Source: Citrobacter sp. wls619 (GTDB lineage: Bacteria > Pseudomonadota > Gammaproteobacteria > Enterobacterales > Enterobacteriaceae). Taken from it: 64,000 nucleotides of DNA. The stretch covers positions 186,001 through 250,000 of the forward strand of contig NZ_SZXJ01000035.1 in the NCBI RefSeq assembly GCF_005281345.1, written 5' to 3'. Position 1 is the first letter of the stretch. Each line of letters starts with the position of its first letter. The notes below the pieces were generated by a model. That model made no database searches. It saw nothing but the letters and a program-made list of their open reading frames with translations, and was not told where the DNA came from. A program made the position numbers and the translations under genes. This document shows positions 29,813 through 40,037 of the stretch, one piece after another.

Positions 29813-31096
29813 ATGAGGGGAAAGGCGATTAATACCATCACATGGGCCGTGAAACCGCGTAAGTTTTCAGTCAGGCCCTTGTTCTACGCCAGCGCGCTTA
29901 GCGCTGGCGTATTGCTGTGCGCCTTTTCCGCCCACGCGGACGAGCGCGATCAGCTCAAATCCATTCAGGCCGATATCGCGGCAAAAGAACGCGCGGTACG
30001 CCAGCAGCAGCAACAACGCGCCACCCTCCTTGCTCAGCTTAAAGCTCAGGAACAAGCCATCGCCGCAGCGGCACGACAGCTACGCGAAACGCAAAACTCC
30101 CTGGCACAGCTGAATGCACAAATCGCCGAGATGAACGCGTCTATCGCGAAGCTGGAAAAGCAGCGGGCAGCGCAAGAGCGCAGTCTGGCAGCCCAGTTAG
30201 ATGCGGCGTTTCGCCAGGGTGAACATACTGGTATTCAGTTGATCCTCAGTGGTGAAGAGACTCAGCGCGGACAACGCCTGCAGGCCTATTTCGGCTATCT
30301 GAACCAGGCGCGCCAGGAGACTATCGCACAGCTGAAGCAAACCCGCGAAGAGGTCGATTCGCAGAAAGCCGAGCTGGAAGATAAGCAAAGCGAACAGCAG
30401 ACGCTGCTGTACGAACAGCGTGCTCAGCAGGCAAAACTCGAGCAGGCGCGTAATGAACGCCAAAAAACGCTCGCGGGCCTGGAATCATCCATTCAGCAGG
30501 GCCAGCAGCAGTTAGGCGAGATGCGAGCCAACGAATCCCGTCTGCGCAACAGTATTGCGCGAGCCGAAGCCGCCGCGAAAGCCCGTGCAGAACGTGAAGC
30601 GCGTGAGGCGCAGGCTGTACGTGATAAGCAGCAGGAAGCATCACGCAAAGGCTCAACCTATAAGCCAACCGAAAGCGAGAAATCACTGATGTCTCGTACC
30701 GGCGGGTTGGGCTCACCACGCGGTCAGGCGTACTGGCCCGTTCGTGGTCCAACGCTGCATCGCTATGGCGAACAGCTGCAAGGTGAGCTACGTTGGAAAG
30801 GGATGGTTATTGGCGCCTCCGAAGGTACCGAAGTCAAAGCCATCGCCGATGGTCGCGTCATTCTGGCAGACTGGTTGCAGGGCTATGGACTGGTCGTCGT
30901 GGTTGAACACGGTAAAGGCGATATGAGCCTGTACGGTTACAACCAAAGCGCATTGGTCAGCGTGGGTACGCAGGTTCGCGCCGGGCAGCCTATTGCACTT
31001 GTGGGTAGCAGCGGTGGTCAGGGCAGGCCAGCACTCTATTTCGAAATTCGTCGCCAGGGTCAGGCGGTCAATCCACAGCCGTGGTTGGGAAGATAA
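29813..31096 (+). CDS. envC: Murein hydrolase activator EnvC
   Basis: A protein of up to 427 residues needed for cell separation: it activates the amidases AmiA and AmiB at the septum under FtsEX control. A signal peptide (ending FSAHADE) is followed by a long coiled coil (about residues 45-285) and a C-terminal LytM domain (LHRYGEQLQGELRWKGMVIG in parts to SSGGQGRPALYFEIRRQG) that lacks the usual zinc ligands, as in known EnvC. The first ATG is at 29813. E. coli EnvC is usually started eight codons later, but that codon is ATC here. Confidence 0.93.
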   Translation: MRGKAINTITWAVKPRKFSVRPLFYASALSAGVLLCAFSAHADERDQLKSIQADIAAKERAVRQQQQQRATLLAQLKAQEQAIAAAARQLRETQNSLAQLNAQIAEMNASIAKLEKQRAAQERSLAAQLDAAFRQGEHTGIQLILSGEETQRGQRLQAYFGYLNQARQETIAQLKQTREEVDSQKAELEDKQSEQQTLLYEQRAQQAKLEQARNERQKTLAGLESSIQQGQQQLGEMRANESRLRNSIARAEAAAKARAEREAREAQAVRDKQQEASRKGSTYKPTESEKSLMSRTGGLGSPRGQAYWPVRGPTLHRYGEQLQGELRWKGMVIGASEGTEVKAIADGRVILADWLQGYGLVVVVEHGKGDMSLYGYNQSALVSVGTQVRAGQPIALVGSSGGQGRPALYFEIRRQGQAVNPQPWLGR

Positions 31097-31099
31097 GTT

Positions 31100-32071
31100 T
31101 TGCCTCAGTTTCGTCGTACTTTGCTCTCACTCGCCAGCCTGCTGGCATTCGCAACACCTGTTTTCGCCGGCAAACTTGCTATCGTCATTGATGATTTCGG
31201 TTATCGTCCGCAAACGGAAAACCAGGTGCTGGCAATGCCTTCCACTGTCTCCGTTGCCGTTCTGCCAAACGCGCCACATGCACGTGAAATGGCGACTAAA
31301 GCGCATAACAGTGGACATGAGGTGTTGATCCATCTGCCGATGGCTCCACTGAGCAAGCAACCGCTGGAGAAAGACACGTTACGCCCGGAGATGAGCAGCG
31401 AAGAAATTGAACGGATTATTCGCGACGCGGTAAGCAAAGTGCCGTATGCAGTGGGACTGAACAACCACATGGGGAGTGCGATGACGTCCAGCCTGTTCGG
31501 CATGCAGAAAGTGATGCAAGCTCTGGAACGCTACGACCTCTACTTCCTCGACAGTATGACCATCGGCAACAGCCAGGCCATGCGCGCGGCGGCAGGAACC
31601 GGGGTGAAGGTCATCAAACGCAAAGTCTTCCTCGACGATACACAAAACGAAGCGGATATTCGCCGTCAGTTTAATCGTGCAGTCGATCTTGCTCGCCGTA
31701 ACGGATCAGCGATTGCCATCGGGCACCCTCACCCTTCGACGGTACGCGTACTGCAGCAGATGCTGTATAGCCTGCCAGCCGACATTACGCTGGTTCGTCC
31801 GAGCAGTCTGCTCAATGAGCCGCAGGTCGATACCTCCAGGCCTAATCTCACTCCACCGAAAAACGGTACGCCAGATGCGCCCCGTAATCCTTTCCGTGGG
31901 GTGAAACTGTGCAAACCGAAACAACCTTTGGAGCCGGTTTACGCCAACCGATTCTTTAGCGTGCTAGGGGAAAGCATCACACAAAGCACGCTGGTGCAGT
32001 ATATGAGACTGCAGTGGCAGGGCTGGGGGAACACATCTTCACCCAGCACCATGAACGCTAACGTAGATTAA
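31100..32071 (+). CDS. yibQ: Divergent polysaccharide deacetylase family protein YibQ
   Basis: A 323-residue secreted protein with a signal peptide (cleavage near VFAGK) and a divergent polysaccharide deacetylase (DUF610) fold: [33 protein letters not shown] and [15 protein letters not shown] start at 31100, three bases after the envC stop and behind GGAAGA, gives the expected N-terminus. Homologues are periplasmic; substrate unknown, but the link to envC suggests cell wall work. The C-terminus runs 14 bases into the convergent waaH gene. Confidence 0.9.
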   Translation: MPQFRRTLLSLASLLAFATPVFAGKLAIVIDDFGYRPQTENQVLAMPSTVSVAVLPNAPHAREMATKAHNSGHEVLIHLPMAPLSKQPLEKDTLRPEMSSEEIERIIRDAVSKVPYAVGLNNHMGSAMTSSLFGMQKVMQALERYDLYFLDSMTIGNSQAMRAAAGTGVKVIKRKVFLDDTQNEADIRRQFNRAVDLARRNGSAIAIGHPHPSTVRVLQQMLYSLPADITLVRPSSLLNEPQVDTSRPNLTPPKNGTPDAPRNPFRGVKLCKPKQPLEPVYANRFFSVLGESITQSTLVQYMRLQWQGWGNTSSPSTMNANVD

Positions 32072-33092
32072 GCGCTTTTCGGGCAATACGCGAAGGCGTT
32101 GATGTTTTATCGCGCCATTTCCATAAACGGAATGACCATAGCAGTGCCTGATACAATACTTTGGCACTGCGTACGTTAGTTATCATGCGCTTATACATAC
32201 CCGAGACAAAAATCTCTGCGATCATACGCTGACGAATATGCACATCCTGTTCTTTACGGACCGCATGGCATACGCGTAATGCTTCATAGGTGACTTGCTG
32301 ATGAAATTCAGGATAAATAGTAATCCGATCGGCATATTCACGATTCAACCTATCCAATAACCGCGTAATTTTAATATAGTGCCGCTGGTAGTTGAGATTT
32401 TTTAAACCTTGTCGTTTAAGACGGCTGATTGATTGATCATGTAAGTAGTATTTATATAAAGATTGCTCGGTATATCGCACACGTACAGCGTTAAACATAA
32501 ACTCCGTCGTCCAGACAATATCCTGGTGATGTAACCCCGGAATAAATGTTATTTTATTTTTCTCAATAACATCCCGGCGATAAATTCCCATCCAGACCAC
32601 ATGTGTCCAGCGGCGTGAAGCCAACGCCATACGTAACCAGTCAGGGCCGGTTAACACCCCCGTAGACCGAAGACGATCCGTCGGTATTGATTGCCAGGTG
32701 TGTCCCGTTTCGAGAATGCACCAGTCGGAATTACACTGGGCTAAATCCAGGTCATCCTGAATTGCCATGGTCATCAGGGTTTCGTACATATTGGGATAAA
32801 CCAGGTCATCGGCATCGACAAATGCAACATAATCCCCTTTGGCCGCTTCCAGGCCACGGTTACGCGCTACGGATGCCCCTGCGTTAGCCTGATGCAACAA
32901 CCGCACGTGGGAATAGTTATCCGCATAATGTTGTGCAATATCAACAGAGTTATCCGTTGAACCATCATTCACAATGATGATCTCTAGCGCAGTCCATGTC
33001 TGTGCGATCAACGATTCCATGCAATCCCGAAAACTATCACCCACGTTATACAACGGAATAATAACACTCAACATATTTGTGCAGTTTCTCAT
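32058..33092 (-). CDS. waaH: LPS core glucuronosyltransferase WaaH (YibD)
   Basis: A 344-residue family 2 glycosyltransferase, the same length as E. coli WaaH. The GT2 fold is evident: LSVIIPLYN at the start, [11 protein letters not shown], and the DxD-type FVDADD near residue 95. In E. coli this enzyme adds glucuronic acid to the third heptose of the inner core and is induced through PhoB under phosphate limitation. Here I see no convincing PHO box. It converges with yibQ (14-base overlap) and is divergent from waaY, forming the first of the scattered core-LPS groups in this window. Confidence 0.92.
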   Translation of the reverse strand: MRNCTNMLSVIIPLYNVGDSFRDCMESLIAQTWTALEIIIVNDGSTDNSVDIAQHYADNYSHVRLLHQANAGASVARNRGLEAAKGDYVAFVDADDLVYPNMYETLMTMAIQDDLDLAQCNSDWCILETGHTWQSIPTDRLRSTGVLTGPDWLRMALASRRWTHVVWMGIYRRDVIEKNKITFIPGLHHQDIVWTTEFMFNAVRVRYTEQSLYKYYLHDQSISRLKRQGLKNLNYQRHYIKITRLLDRLNREYADRITIYPEFHQQVTYEALRVCHAVRKEQDVHIRQRMIAEIFVSGMYKRMITNVRSAKVLYQALLWSFRLWKWRDKTSTPSRIARKALNLR

Positions 33093-33339
33093 CAGCTAAC
33101 CCAGGTTTGTCATTACGCTGATGACTTTTACTACAGTTTCATTAAGGAATTATTAAGGTTAGAACGTATTTATGGGCAGATACGCTGCAGCGAAAGCGTC
33201 CGGTTTGAGAAAGATGCCCTGCCACGCCTGCGTTCAGCAGGTTGATGATAGCTCAGATCGTCTACATATCGGGGTGCACAACCTGTATACTCTATCCCTA
33301 TGAATTAACGTACTCTATAGGCTGATATTGAGGGAAAAG

Positions 33340-34026
33340 ATGGCCATCAGTAAGACACATGAAAAAGGTTATACGGTCTATTGCAAAGAGACCAGAAAAG
33401 ACCTTAAGTCACTGATGAATAAATACATCAAAAAAGAAATCAGTGGCAAACCGCTGAGCAGTGGTAACGCATTGCGCAGCGTGGAGTTGGTCGAGTACAA
33501 CTCACAAAAATTTATCATCAAAAATGACCGTGAAGTTGATCCTCGATTTGAGAAAAAATTACAGAGCTTTATCTCCGGCCCTTTCTATTCCCGACTGATC
33601 AGGAAGCTGGACAAGCTCCCGCCGGAAATGCGCATCTGTACTGCCGATCTCTATTATGCTGCTGAGAAAACACGTTTTCGCCAGTGCTATGATGTTTATA
33701 CTATTCATGAATATATTGAAGGGGTTCCTTTAAGGGAAATTAACCAGCAGAATGCTGACGAGGTAAAACAATGCGTGCTGCGTCTTCACAAAGCAGGACT
33801 GGCATCAAATGATATTCACCCGGGGAATTTCATTCGCACACCAACGGGTGAGTTAAGGATTATTGACCTGTCCTGTAAGGGAAATATGAAGGTTTGTCAG
33901 GCTAATGACATTCTGGCATTACAACGAAAATATAATATTAACGTTAAAGGCAGAGGGTTAATTTATAAACTCATCCTGCTTAAAGAAAATATAAGATCGT
34001 TATCCAGAAAGATCCGCGGAAAATAA
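33340..34026 (+). CDS. waaY: LPS core heptose(II) kinase WaaY-like
   Basis: A 228-residue kinase-fold protein resembling WaaY/RfaY, which phosphorylates the second heptose of the inner core. The catalytic loop SNDIHPGNF is followed by IIDLSCKG as the metal-binding segment, and the N-terminal lobe has KFIIKND. I start it at ATG 33340 with AGGGAA upstream, not the in-frame TTG 12 bases earlier. In E. coli and Salmonella waaY sits within the waaQ operon; here it stands alone between waaH and tdh. It ends in a shared hairpin with tdh. Confidence 0.85.
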   Translation: MAISKTHEKGYTVYCKETRKDLKSLMNKYIKKEISGKPLSSGNALRSVELVEYNSQKFIIKNDREVDPRFEKKLQSFISGPFYSRLIRKLDKLPPEMRICTADLYYAAEKTRFRQCYDVYTIHEYIEGVPLREINQQNADEVKQCVLRLHKAGLASNDIHPGNFIRTPTGELRIIDLSCKGNMKVCQANDILALQRKYNINVKGRGLIYKLILLKENIRSLSRKIRGK

Positions 34027-34040
34027 AATCTATGGTTTAT

Positions 34041-34066
34041 ACGGCCAGATAGCGATATCTGGCCGT
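34041..34066. terminator. Bidirectional terminator between waaY and tdh
   Basis: A perfect 11-base stem (ACGGCCAGATA/TATCTGGCCGT) with a GCGA loop, flanked by AATTA and AAACC. It is well placed to end both converging transcripts. Confidence 0.75.
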
Positions 34067-34093
34067 AATTAACATTGAATGCACGCTGCGCAC

Positions 34094-35119
34094 TCAATCC
34101 CAGCTCAGGATCACTTTCCCGGACTGGCCTGAACGCATGGCATCAAAGCCCTGCTGGAACTCATCAATCGAGAATCGATGGGTGATGATCGGCGACAGAT
34201 CAAGACCGGACTGGATCAGTGCAGCCATCTTGTACCAGGTTTCAAACATTTCACGACCATAGATACCTTTAATAAACAGACCTTTAAAGATAACTTTCGT
34301 CCAGTCTATCGACATGTCTGATGGCGGGATCCCCAACATGGCAATACGGCCACCGTGGTTCATGGTGTCCAGCATGGTGCGAAACGCTGGCGGCGCCCCA
34401 GACATTTCCAGACCCACATCGAACCCTTCGGTCATCCCCAGTTCGGCCATCACGTCGGTCAGATTCTCTTTCGAGACGTTGACTGCGCGGGTAATACCCA
34501 TTTTACGCGCCAGCTCCAGACGGTACTCATTAACATCGGTAATCACTACGTGGCGTGCACCAACGTGCTTCGCTACCGCGGCAGCCATAATGCCAATCGG
34601 ACCCGCACCGGAAACCAGCACATCTTCGCCAACCAAATCAAACGACAGCGCCGTGTGTACCGCGTTACCGAATGGATCGAAGATGGAAGCTAAATCATCG
34701 GAGATATTGTCCGGGATTTTAAAGGCGTTAAACGCCGGGATCACCAGATATTGTGCAAAACAGCCTGGACGGTTTACGCCGACACCGGTCGTATTGCGGC
34801 ACAGGTGAGTACGGCCACCGCGGCAGTTACGGCAATGTCCGCAGGTAATGTGGCCTTCACCAGAAACGCGATCGCCGATTTTGAAGCCTTTAACTTCCTG
34901 GCCGATGCCAACAACTTCACCGACATATTCATGCCCTACAACCATTGGAACCGGGATGGTTTTTTGCGACCACTCATCCCAGTTATAAATGTGAACGTCA
35001 GTCCCGCAGATGGCTGTTTTACGGATTTTAATCAGCAAATCGTTATGGCCGACTTCCGGTTCAGGAACGTCGGTCATCCAAATGCCTTCTTCCGCTTTCA
35101 GTTTGGATAACGCTTTCAT
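34094..35119 (-). CDS. tdh: L-threonine 3-dehydrogenase Tdh
   Basis: A 341-residue zinc-dependent medium-chain dehydrogenase that oxidises L-threonine to 2-amino-3-ketobutyrate. The catalytic zinc ligands lie in [15 protein letters not shown] and GHEYVGEV, the structural zinc site is [15 protein letters not shown], and the NAD-binding motif is [13 protein letters not shown]. Length equals that of the E. coli enzyme. It follows kbl by nine bases, forming the kbl-tdh threonine degradation operon, which in E. coli is controlled by Lrp. Confidence 0.98.
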   Translation of the reverse strand: MKALSKLKAEEGIWMTDVPEPEVGHNDLLIKIRKTAICGTDVHIYNWDEWSQKTIPVPMVVGHEYVGEVVGIGQEVKGFKIGDRVSGEGHITCGHCRNCRGGRTHLCRNTTGVGVNRPGCFAQYLVIPAFNAFKIPDNISDDLASIFDPFGNAVHTALSFDLVGEDVLVSGAGPIGIMAAAVAKHVGARHVVITDVNEYRLELARKMGITRAVNVSKENLTDVMAELGMTEGFDVGLEMSGAPPAFRTMLDTMNHGGRIAMLGIPPSDMSIDWTKVIFKGLFIKGIYGREMFETWYKMAALIQSGLDLSPIITHRFSIDEFQQGFDAMRSGQSGKVILSWD

Positions 35120-35128
35120 TTCACATCC

Positions 35129-36325
35129 TCAGGCAATTACGCCCAGTTGTTTACCAATGCGTGTGAACGCGTCGACTGCACGCGTAATCTGCTCAGGGGT
35201 ATGTGCCGCAGACATCTGGGTACGAATACGCGCCTGGCCTTTTGGAACCACTGGATAAAAGAATCCAGTTACGTAAATCCCCTCTTTTTGCAGTTCGCGG
35301 GCAAACGCCTGCGCAACAACCGCATCACCGAGCATTACCGGAATAATCGCGTGATCGGCCCCTGCCAGCGTAAAGCCTGCTGCGGACATTTGTTCACGGA
35401 ATTGACGCGCATTCGCCCACAGACGATCGCGCAGGTCGCTACCCGCCTCAACCATCTCCAGCACCTTAATGGAAGCGGCAACAATTGCCGGAGCCAGTGA
35501 GTTAGAGAACAGATACGGACGAGAACGTTGACGCAGCCACTCAACAACTTCTTTACGTGCCGCAGTGTAACCACCCGATGCGCCACCGAGTGCTTTGCCC
35601 AGCGTGCCGGTGATGATGTCCACACGACCCATCACGTCGCAATACTCATGAGAGCCACGGCCGTTCTCACCCACAAAGCCTACCGCGTGAGAATCATCTA
35701 CCATCACCAGCGCATCATATTTGTCTGCCAGATCGCATACGCCTTTCAGGTTAGCGATAACGCCATCCATAGAGAACACACCATCGGTGGCGATCAATAC
35801 GTGGCGGGCACCTGCTTCACGCGCTTCTTTCAGACGCGCTTCCAGTTCCTGCATATCGTTGTTGGCGTAGCGGAAACGCTTCGCTTTGCACAGGCGCACA
35901 CCATCGATAATAGAGGCGTGGTTCAGGGCGTCAGAGATAATGGCATCTTCTGCTCCCAGCAGCGTTTCGAACAGGCCGCCGTTGGCGTCAAAGCAAGAAG
36001 AGTAAAGAATGGCATCTTCCATACCCAGGAACGCAGCCAGTTTTTGCTCCAGTTGCTTATGGGTGTCCTGAGTGCCACAAATAAAGCGCACCGAGGCCAT
36101 ACCAAATCCGTGAGAATCCATACCCGCTTTTGCCGCTGCAATCAGTTCCGGGTGGTTAGCCAGCCCTAAGTAATTGTTCGCACAAAAGTTAATAACATGG
36201 CTTCCGTCAGCCACGGTGATATCAGCCTGCTGAGCAGACGTAATAATGCGCTCTTCTTTAAACAACCCTTCCGCGCGTGCGGTTTCCAGATCGTTCGTTA
36301 ACTGCTTATAAAAATTCCCACGCAT
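35129..36325 (-). CDS. kbl: 2-amino-3-ketobutyrate coenzyme A ligase Kbl
   Basis: A 398-residue PLP enzyme of the alpha-oxoamine synthase family that splits 2-amino-3-ketobutyrate with CoA into glycine and acetyl-CoA. The PLP lysine is in [15 protein letters not shown], and [10 protein letters not shown] and [11 protein letters not shown] are family hallmarks. The length matches E. coli Kbl. It is the first gene of kbl-tdh. The 153 bases upstream, up to the GT4 gene, contain its promoter. Confidence 0.98.
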   Translation of the reverse strand: MRGNFYKQLTNDLETARAEGLFKEERIITSAQQADITVADGSHVINFCANNYLGLANHPELIAAAKAGMDSHGFGMASVRFICGTQDTHKQLEQKLAAFLGMEDAILYSSCFDANGGLFETLLGAEDAIISDALNHASIIDGVRLCKAKRFRYANNDMQELEARLKEAREAGARHVLIATDGVFSMDGVIANLKGVCDLADKYDALVMVDDSHAVGFVGENGRGSHEYCDVMGRVDIITGTLGKALGGASGGYTAARKEVVEWLRQRSRPYLFSNSLAPAIVAASIKVLEMVEAGSDLRDRLWANARQFREQMSAAGFTLAGADHAIIPVMLGDAVVAQAFARELQKEGIYVTGFFYPVVPKGQARIRTQMSAAHTPEQITRAVDAFTRIGKQLGVIA

Positions 36326-36478
36326 TGCAATTCTCCAGACTGGGCAAATTTCAGCACATATTACCCAATGCTATTGGTTTGTACGAGATGACTCATCATG
36401 ACTTGTCTAAAATGCAGCATAAATCACGTGTACCCACATAACCTTTCAGGAATGACAGGCCTGGCATCACAACCTGAC

Positions 36479-37630
36479 TTACGTTGTCGCGTCATCAATG
36501 ACCTGAGACGCTGATGACGGTGCCAGAGTAAATCCTGCCATAGCAAAGGCCTTATTAACCTTAATGATATAGTTGTCTTCGTAGAATTCCTCAATCGCCT
36601 GCTGAATCTGCTCGCCGGCTGGTAACGCTTTGCCATCAACGATTTCCTGCAGCAAGGAAACTAATTTTTCTGGTTCATCAGTCGGGTATAAATTACCGTT
36701 TATCCCTTCTCTGATAATGTCTGCTGGCCCCGTTTCACAATCAGAGCTAATGGCATAAACACCGTGAGCGCTGGCTTCAGCCAAAACCATACCAAAACCT
36801 TCAAAATGAGAAGTTAATAATAAACAGGTAATATTTTTTAGCGTATTTTGAATATATTCCCACGGTGATTTCTGCCAACCATGCCAGTGAATGTTTTCGC
36901 TAATCCCCAGTGTTTTTGCCAGTGCAACTAGTGTCTCAACATCCTGGCCGGTGCCGATAACGTCCAGAGACCATGCTCCTTGCAGCTCCGCCAATCCATT
37001 GAAAAGTCCTCGGACATTCTTTTGACCATCGGCAACAACCCTACCTACATAGACAAAGCGGGCATGATTCTTGGGAGCAGGAATGCTGACATCATGCCGA
37101 GTAACCGGATTGAATATCGTCGCGATACGCTGTCTGTCTATGCCCACTTCAACAAGTTGTCGGGTTATTCCAGAGCTGATGGAAAGATAATAATCAGCTT
37201 TATTTATATATTTTATTTTCTTTTTATAATTATTTTTATAAAAATCAAATATAGAAAAATGAAACCATGAGAATATCTTAACCTGCTTGTGAGTATATTT
37301 TCTTGCAACGTGGCTGATATAGCATGAGAGTGTATCCAGAGATATAATTACATCAGGAGATTCTCGATTGATGATTTTCCGCAAGGAATAAGCAAAACTC
37401 AATCGTCTTAATTTCGTTATTTTTATATTCGAAGAAAGACGACAATAGCGCTGCCCTGCAAGCCACTCATCATTGACATGACCGCCATTATTTTTCTTAA
37501 GAAATACAAAAGAGATATCGATATCGGGGCTTTGCATTCGCAGCAGCTTCACCAAATTAAGGCAAACGGTCTCTGTCCCTCCAAGTCCACTGATTTCGTA
37601 ACCTGTAATAATAATTTTTTTAAGTTGCAT
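36479..37630 (-). CDS. GT4 family glycosyltransferase, WaaB-like
   Basis: A 383-residue GT-B fold transferase of family 4. The N-terminal domain begins with GYEISGLGGTETVCLNL, the pattern of WaaB-type core galactosyltransferases, and the C-terminal domain has FVYVGRV-ADGQKN and the nucleotide-sugar motif SHFEGFGMVLAEASAHG. ATG 37630 is taken as the start; the ribosome-binding site is weak. Base composition is visibly lower in GC than kbl and hldD on either side. The site between kbl and hldD holds htrL in E. coli K-12, so this gene is accessory. A role in the LPS outer core is inferred from context and similarity to WaaB; donor and linkage are unknown. Confidence 0.78.
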   Translation of the reverse strand: MQLKKIIITGYEISGLGGTETVCLNLVKLLRMQSPDIDISFVFLKKNNGGHVNDEWLAGQRYCRLSSNIKITKLRRLSFAYSLRKIINRESPDVIISLDTLSCYISHVARKYTHKQVKIFSWFHFSIFDFYKNNYKKKIKYINKADYYLSISSGITRQLVEVGIDRQRIATIFNPVTRHDVSIPAPKNHARFVYVGRVVADGQKNVRGLFNGLAELQGAWSLDVIGTGQDVETLVALAKTLGISENIHWHGWQKSPWEYIQNTLKNITCLLLTSHFEGFGMVLAEASAHGVYAISSDCETGPADIIREGINGNLYPTDEPEKLVSLLQEIVDGKALPAGEQIQQAIEEFYEDNYIIKVNKAFAMAGFTLAPSSASQVIDDATT

Positions 37631-37805
37631 ATACAATTTTCATTCCAGCGACTATTGTCAGCCCCAACACAGTGCTCTACCTTGCTTATTCATTCGTTGA
37701 TGGCTCCGAAAAAGCCGGCACCGCGCGCCTGAACACTCATTCACGGAACGAATCATACACTACCAAACCATAACTATTTCAATTAAGAATGACTGAAGCA
37801 ATAAT

Positions 37806-37843
37806 CAGTACACAGGTCACACGCCACATGGCGCGACGTACTG
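37806..37843. repeat. Inverted repeat upstream of hldD
   Basis: CAGTAC...GTACTG enclose a second, central palindrome CGCCACATGGCG. It lies about 85 bases before the hldD start within the 297-base GT4-hldD gap, which also must hold both divergent promoters. No T-run follows, so it is not a standard terminator. Confidence 0.5.
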
Positions 37844-37927
37844 CTGAAGCCGACGCCATGTAGTGATATGATTAGAGACATTCGTGTCTGAGATTGTCTC
37901 TGACTCCATAATTCGAAGGTTACATTT

Positions 37928-38908
37928 ATGATCATCGTTACCGGCGGCGCGGGCTTTATCGGCAGCAACATCGTTAAGTCCCTGAATGACAAAGGCATCA
38001 CCGATATTCTGGTGGTGGACAACCTAAAAGACGGCACCAAGTTTGTGAATCTGGTGGATCTGAATATTGCTGACTATATGGATAAGGAAGACTTCCTGAT
38101 CCAGATTATGGCTGGAGAAGATTTCGGCGATATTGAGGCAATTTTCCACGAAGGCGCGTGTTCTTCCACGACCGAGTGGGATGGCAAGTATATGATGGAC
38201 AACAACTATCAATACTCCAAAGAGCTGCTGCACTACTGTCTGGAGCGTGAAATTCCTTTCCTGTATGCCTCTTCTGCAGCAACGTACGGCGGTCGTACCT
38301 CTGACTTCATCGAATCTCGTGAATATGAGAAGCCGCTGAACGTCTATGGCTACTCAAAATTCCTGTTCGACGAATATGTACGCCAGATCCTGCCAGAAGC
38401 AAATTCTCAGATCGTCGGCTTCCGTTATTTCAACGTCTACGGGCCACGCGAAGGTCACAAAGGCAGCATGGCGAGCGTAGCTTTCCATCTCAATACTCAG
38501 CTCAACAACGGCGAAACACCCAAGCTGTTCGAAGGCAGTGAAAACTTCAAACGTGATTTCGTCTATGTCGGCGATGTTGCAGCAGTAAACCTGTGGTTCC
38601 TGGAAAACGGCGTTTCCGGCATCTTTAACCTCGGTACTGGTCGCGCAGAGTCTTTCCAGGCCGTCGCGGATGCCACGCTGGCATACCACAAAAAAGGCAG
38701 CATTGAGTACATTCCGTTCCCGGAAAAACTGAAGGGCCGCTATCAGGCATTTACTCAGGCGGATCTGACTAACCTGCGCGCTGCGGGCTATGACAAACCG
38801 TTCAAGACCGTTGCCGAAGGCGTGACGGAATATATGGCCTGGCTAAACCGCGACAACGCTACAAATTCACAAAATCATTCGAGCGGTATCAAGGCGGCAA
38901 CTAAGTGA
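37928..38908 (+). CDS. hldD: ADP-L-glycero-D-manno-heptose-6-epimerase HldD, with extended C-terminus
   Basis: An SDR epimerase that makes ADP-L-glycero-D-manno-heptose, the donor for WaaC and WaaF. The NADP motif GGAGFIGSN is at residues 6-14, and the catalytic YGYSKF motif lies near residue 140. The protein is 326 residues, whereas E. coli HldD is 310 and ends ...YMAWLNRDA. The extra residues (about 310-326) and the stop codon are encoded largely by an ERIC element that begins inside the gene. It leads hldD-waaF-waaC. E. coli hldD is a heat-shock gene; I could not identify a sigma-32 promoter with confidence. Confidence 0.95.
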   Translation: MIIVTGGAGFIGSNIVKSLNDKGITDILVVDNLKDGTKFVNLVDLNIADYMDKEDFLIQIMAGEDFGDIEAIFHEGACSSTTEWDGKYMMDNNYQYSKELLHYCLEREIPFLYASSAATYGGRTSDFIESREYEKPLNVYGYSKFLFDEYVRQILPEANSQIVGFRYFNVYGPREGHKGSMASVAFHLNTQLNNGETPKLFEGSENFKRDFVYVGDVAAVNLWFLENGVSGIFNLGTGRAESFQAVADATLAYHKKGSIEYIPFPEKLKGRYQAFTQADLTNLRAAGYDKPFKTVAEGVTEYMAWLNRDNATNSQNHSSGIKAATK

Positions 38909-38984
38909 ATCTCCGGGAGCTTACAAGAGTAAGTGACCGGAGTGAACGCAGGCAGCCAACGCAGAGACAGCTTGAAGGATGAAG
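38868..38984. repeat. ERIC element bridging hldD and waaF
   Basis: Starting around AAAATCATTCGAG inside the 3' end of hldD, this region aligns along its length with the ERIC copy at 22648-22769: ATTCGAGC, AAGGCGGCAAC, GTGAATCTCCGGGAGC, AAGTGACCGGAGTGAACGC, AGCCAACGC and CAGCTTGAAG. The right end supplies the AAGGA ribosome-binding sequence of waaF. The terminal repeats are decayed compared with the first copy. Confidence 0.85.
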
Positions 38985-38987
38985 TGA

Positions 38988-40034
38988 ATGAAGATTTTGG
39001 TGGTAGGCCCGTCATGGGTGGGCGACATGATGATGTCGCAAAGTCTCTATCGCACGCTCAAGGCGCGCTATCCCCAGGCAATAATCGACGTGATGGCACC
39101 TGCATGGTGCCGTCCGTTATTATCGCGCATGCCTGAAGTCAACGATGCTATCGCCATGCCGCTTGGACACGGCGCACTGGAGATTGGCGAGCGCCGCAAA
39201 CTGGGCCACAGTTTGCGTGATAAACGCTACGATCGCGCGTATGTCCTGCCGAACTCATTTAAATCCGCACTGGTACCCTTCTTCGCGGGTATTCCTCATC
39301 GTACCGGCTGGCGTGGCGAGATGCGCTATGGTCTGCTGAACGATGCACGTGTACTGGATAAGGAAGCCTGGCCGCTGATGGTCGAGCGCTATGTCGCGTT
39401 AGCGTACGATAAAGGCGTGATGCTCACAGCCAAAGATTTACCACAGCCGCTGCTGTGGCCACAATTGCAGGTCAGTGAAGGCGAAAAGTCACTTACCTGT
39501 AGTCAATTTTCCCTCTCGGCTGAACGTCCAATCATCGGCTTCTGCCCTGGTGCAGAATTTGGTCCAGCGAAACGTTGGCCACATTACCACTATGCTGAAC
39601 TGGCAAAGCAGTTGATCGACGAAGGTCATCAGATTGTCCTGTTTGGCTCGGCTAAGGATCATGAAGCTGGCAATGAGATTCTGGCTGCACTGAGCGTTGA
39701 ACAGCAAGCATGGTGTCGGAACCTGGCTGGTGAAACGCAGCTGGAGCAGGCGGTTATTCTTCTCGCCGCCTGCAAAGCCGTGGTCACCAATGACTCCGGT
39801 TTGATGCACGTGGCTGCCGCACTAAATCGTCCGCTGGTCGCTCTGTATGGCCCCAGCAGCCCGGATTTCACTCCACCGCTCTCCCACAAAGCTCGCGTGA
39901 TTCGCCTGATTACGGGGTATCACAAGGTGCGTAAGGGGGATGCTGCACAAGGGTATCACCAGAGCCTGATTGACATCACGCCTCAGCGCGTACTGGAAGA
40001 ACTGAATGAGCTGTTGTTACAAGAGGAAGTCTGA
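38988..40034 (+). CDS. waaF: ADP-heptose:LPS heptosyltransferase II WaaF
   Basis: A 348-residue family 9 glycosyltransferase, identical in length to E. coli WaaF, that adds the second heptose to the inner core at the cytoplasmic face of the inner membrane. The GT9 features are ILVVGPSWVGDMMM at the N-terminus and VTNDSGLMHVAAAL in the ADP-heptose-binding domain, with GFCPGAEFGPAKRWP between. Its ribosome-binding site AAGGA lies at the right end of the ERIC element. It is followed three bases later by waaC. Confidence 0.97.
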   Translation: MKILVVGPSWVGDMMMSQSLYRTLKARYPQAIIDVMAPAWCRPLLSRMPEVNDAIAMPLGHGALEIGERRKLGHSLRDKRYDRAYVLPNSFKSALVPFFAGIPHRTGWRGEMRYGLLNDARVLDKEAWPLMVERYVALAYDKGVMLTAKDLPQPLLWPQLQVSEGEKSLTCSQFSLSAERPIIGFCPGAEFGPAKRWPHYHYAELAKQLIDEGHQIVLFGSAKDHEAGNEILAALSVEQQAWCRNLAGETQLEQAVILLAACKAVVTNDSGLMHVAAALNRPLVALYGPSSPDFTPPLSHKARVIRLITGYHKVRKGDAAQGYHQSLIDITPQRVLEELNELLLQEEV

Positions 40035-40037
40035 CGG

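Noticed and set aside
33093-33200. Possible PHO box for waaH (AGTCATCAGCGTAATGACA on the minus strand)
   Set aside because: The two 11-base direct repeats of a PHO box are not both present; the match is a loose palindrome and does not support PhoB control.
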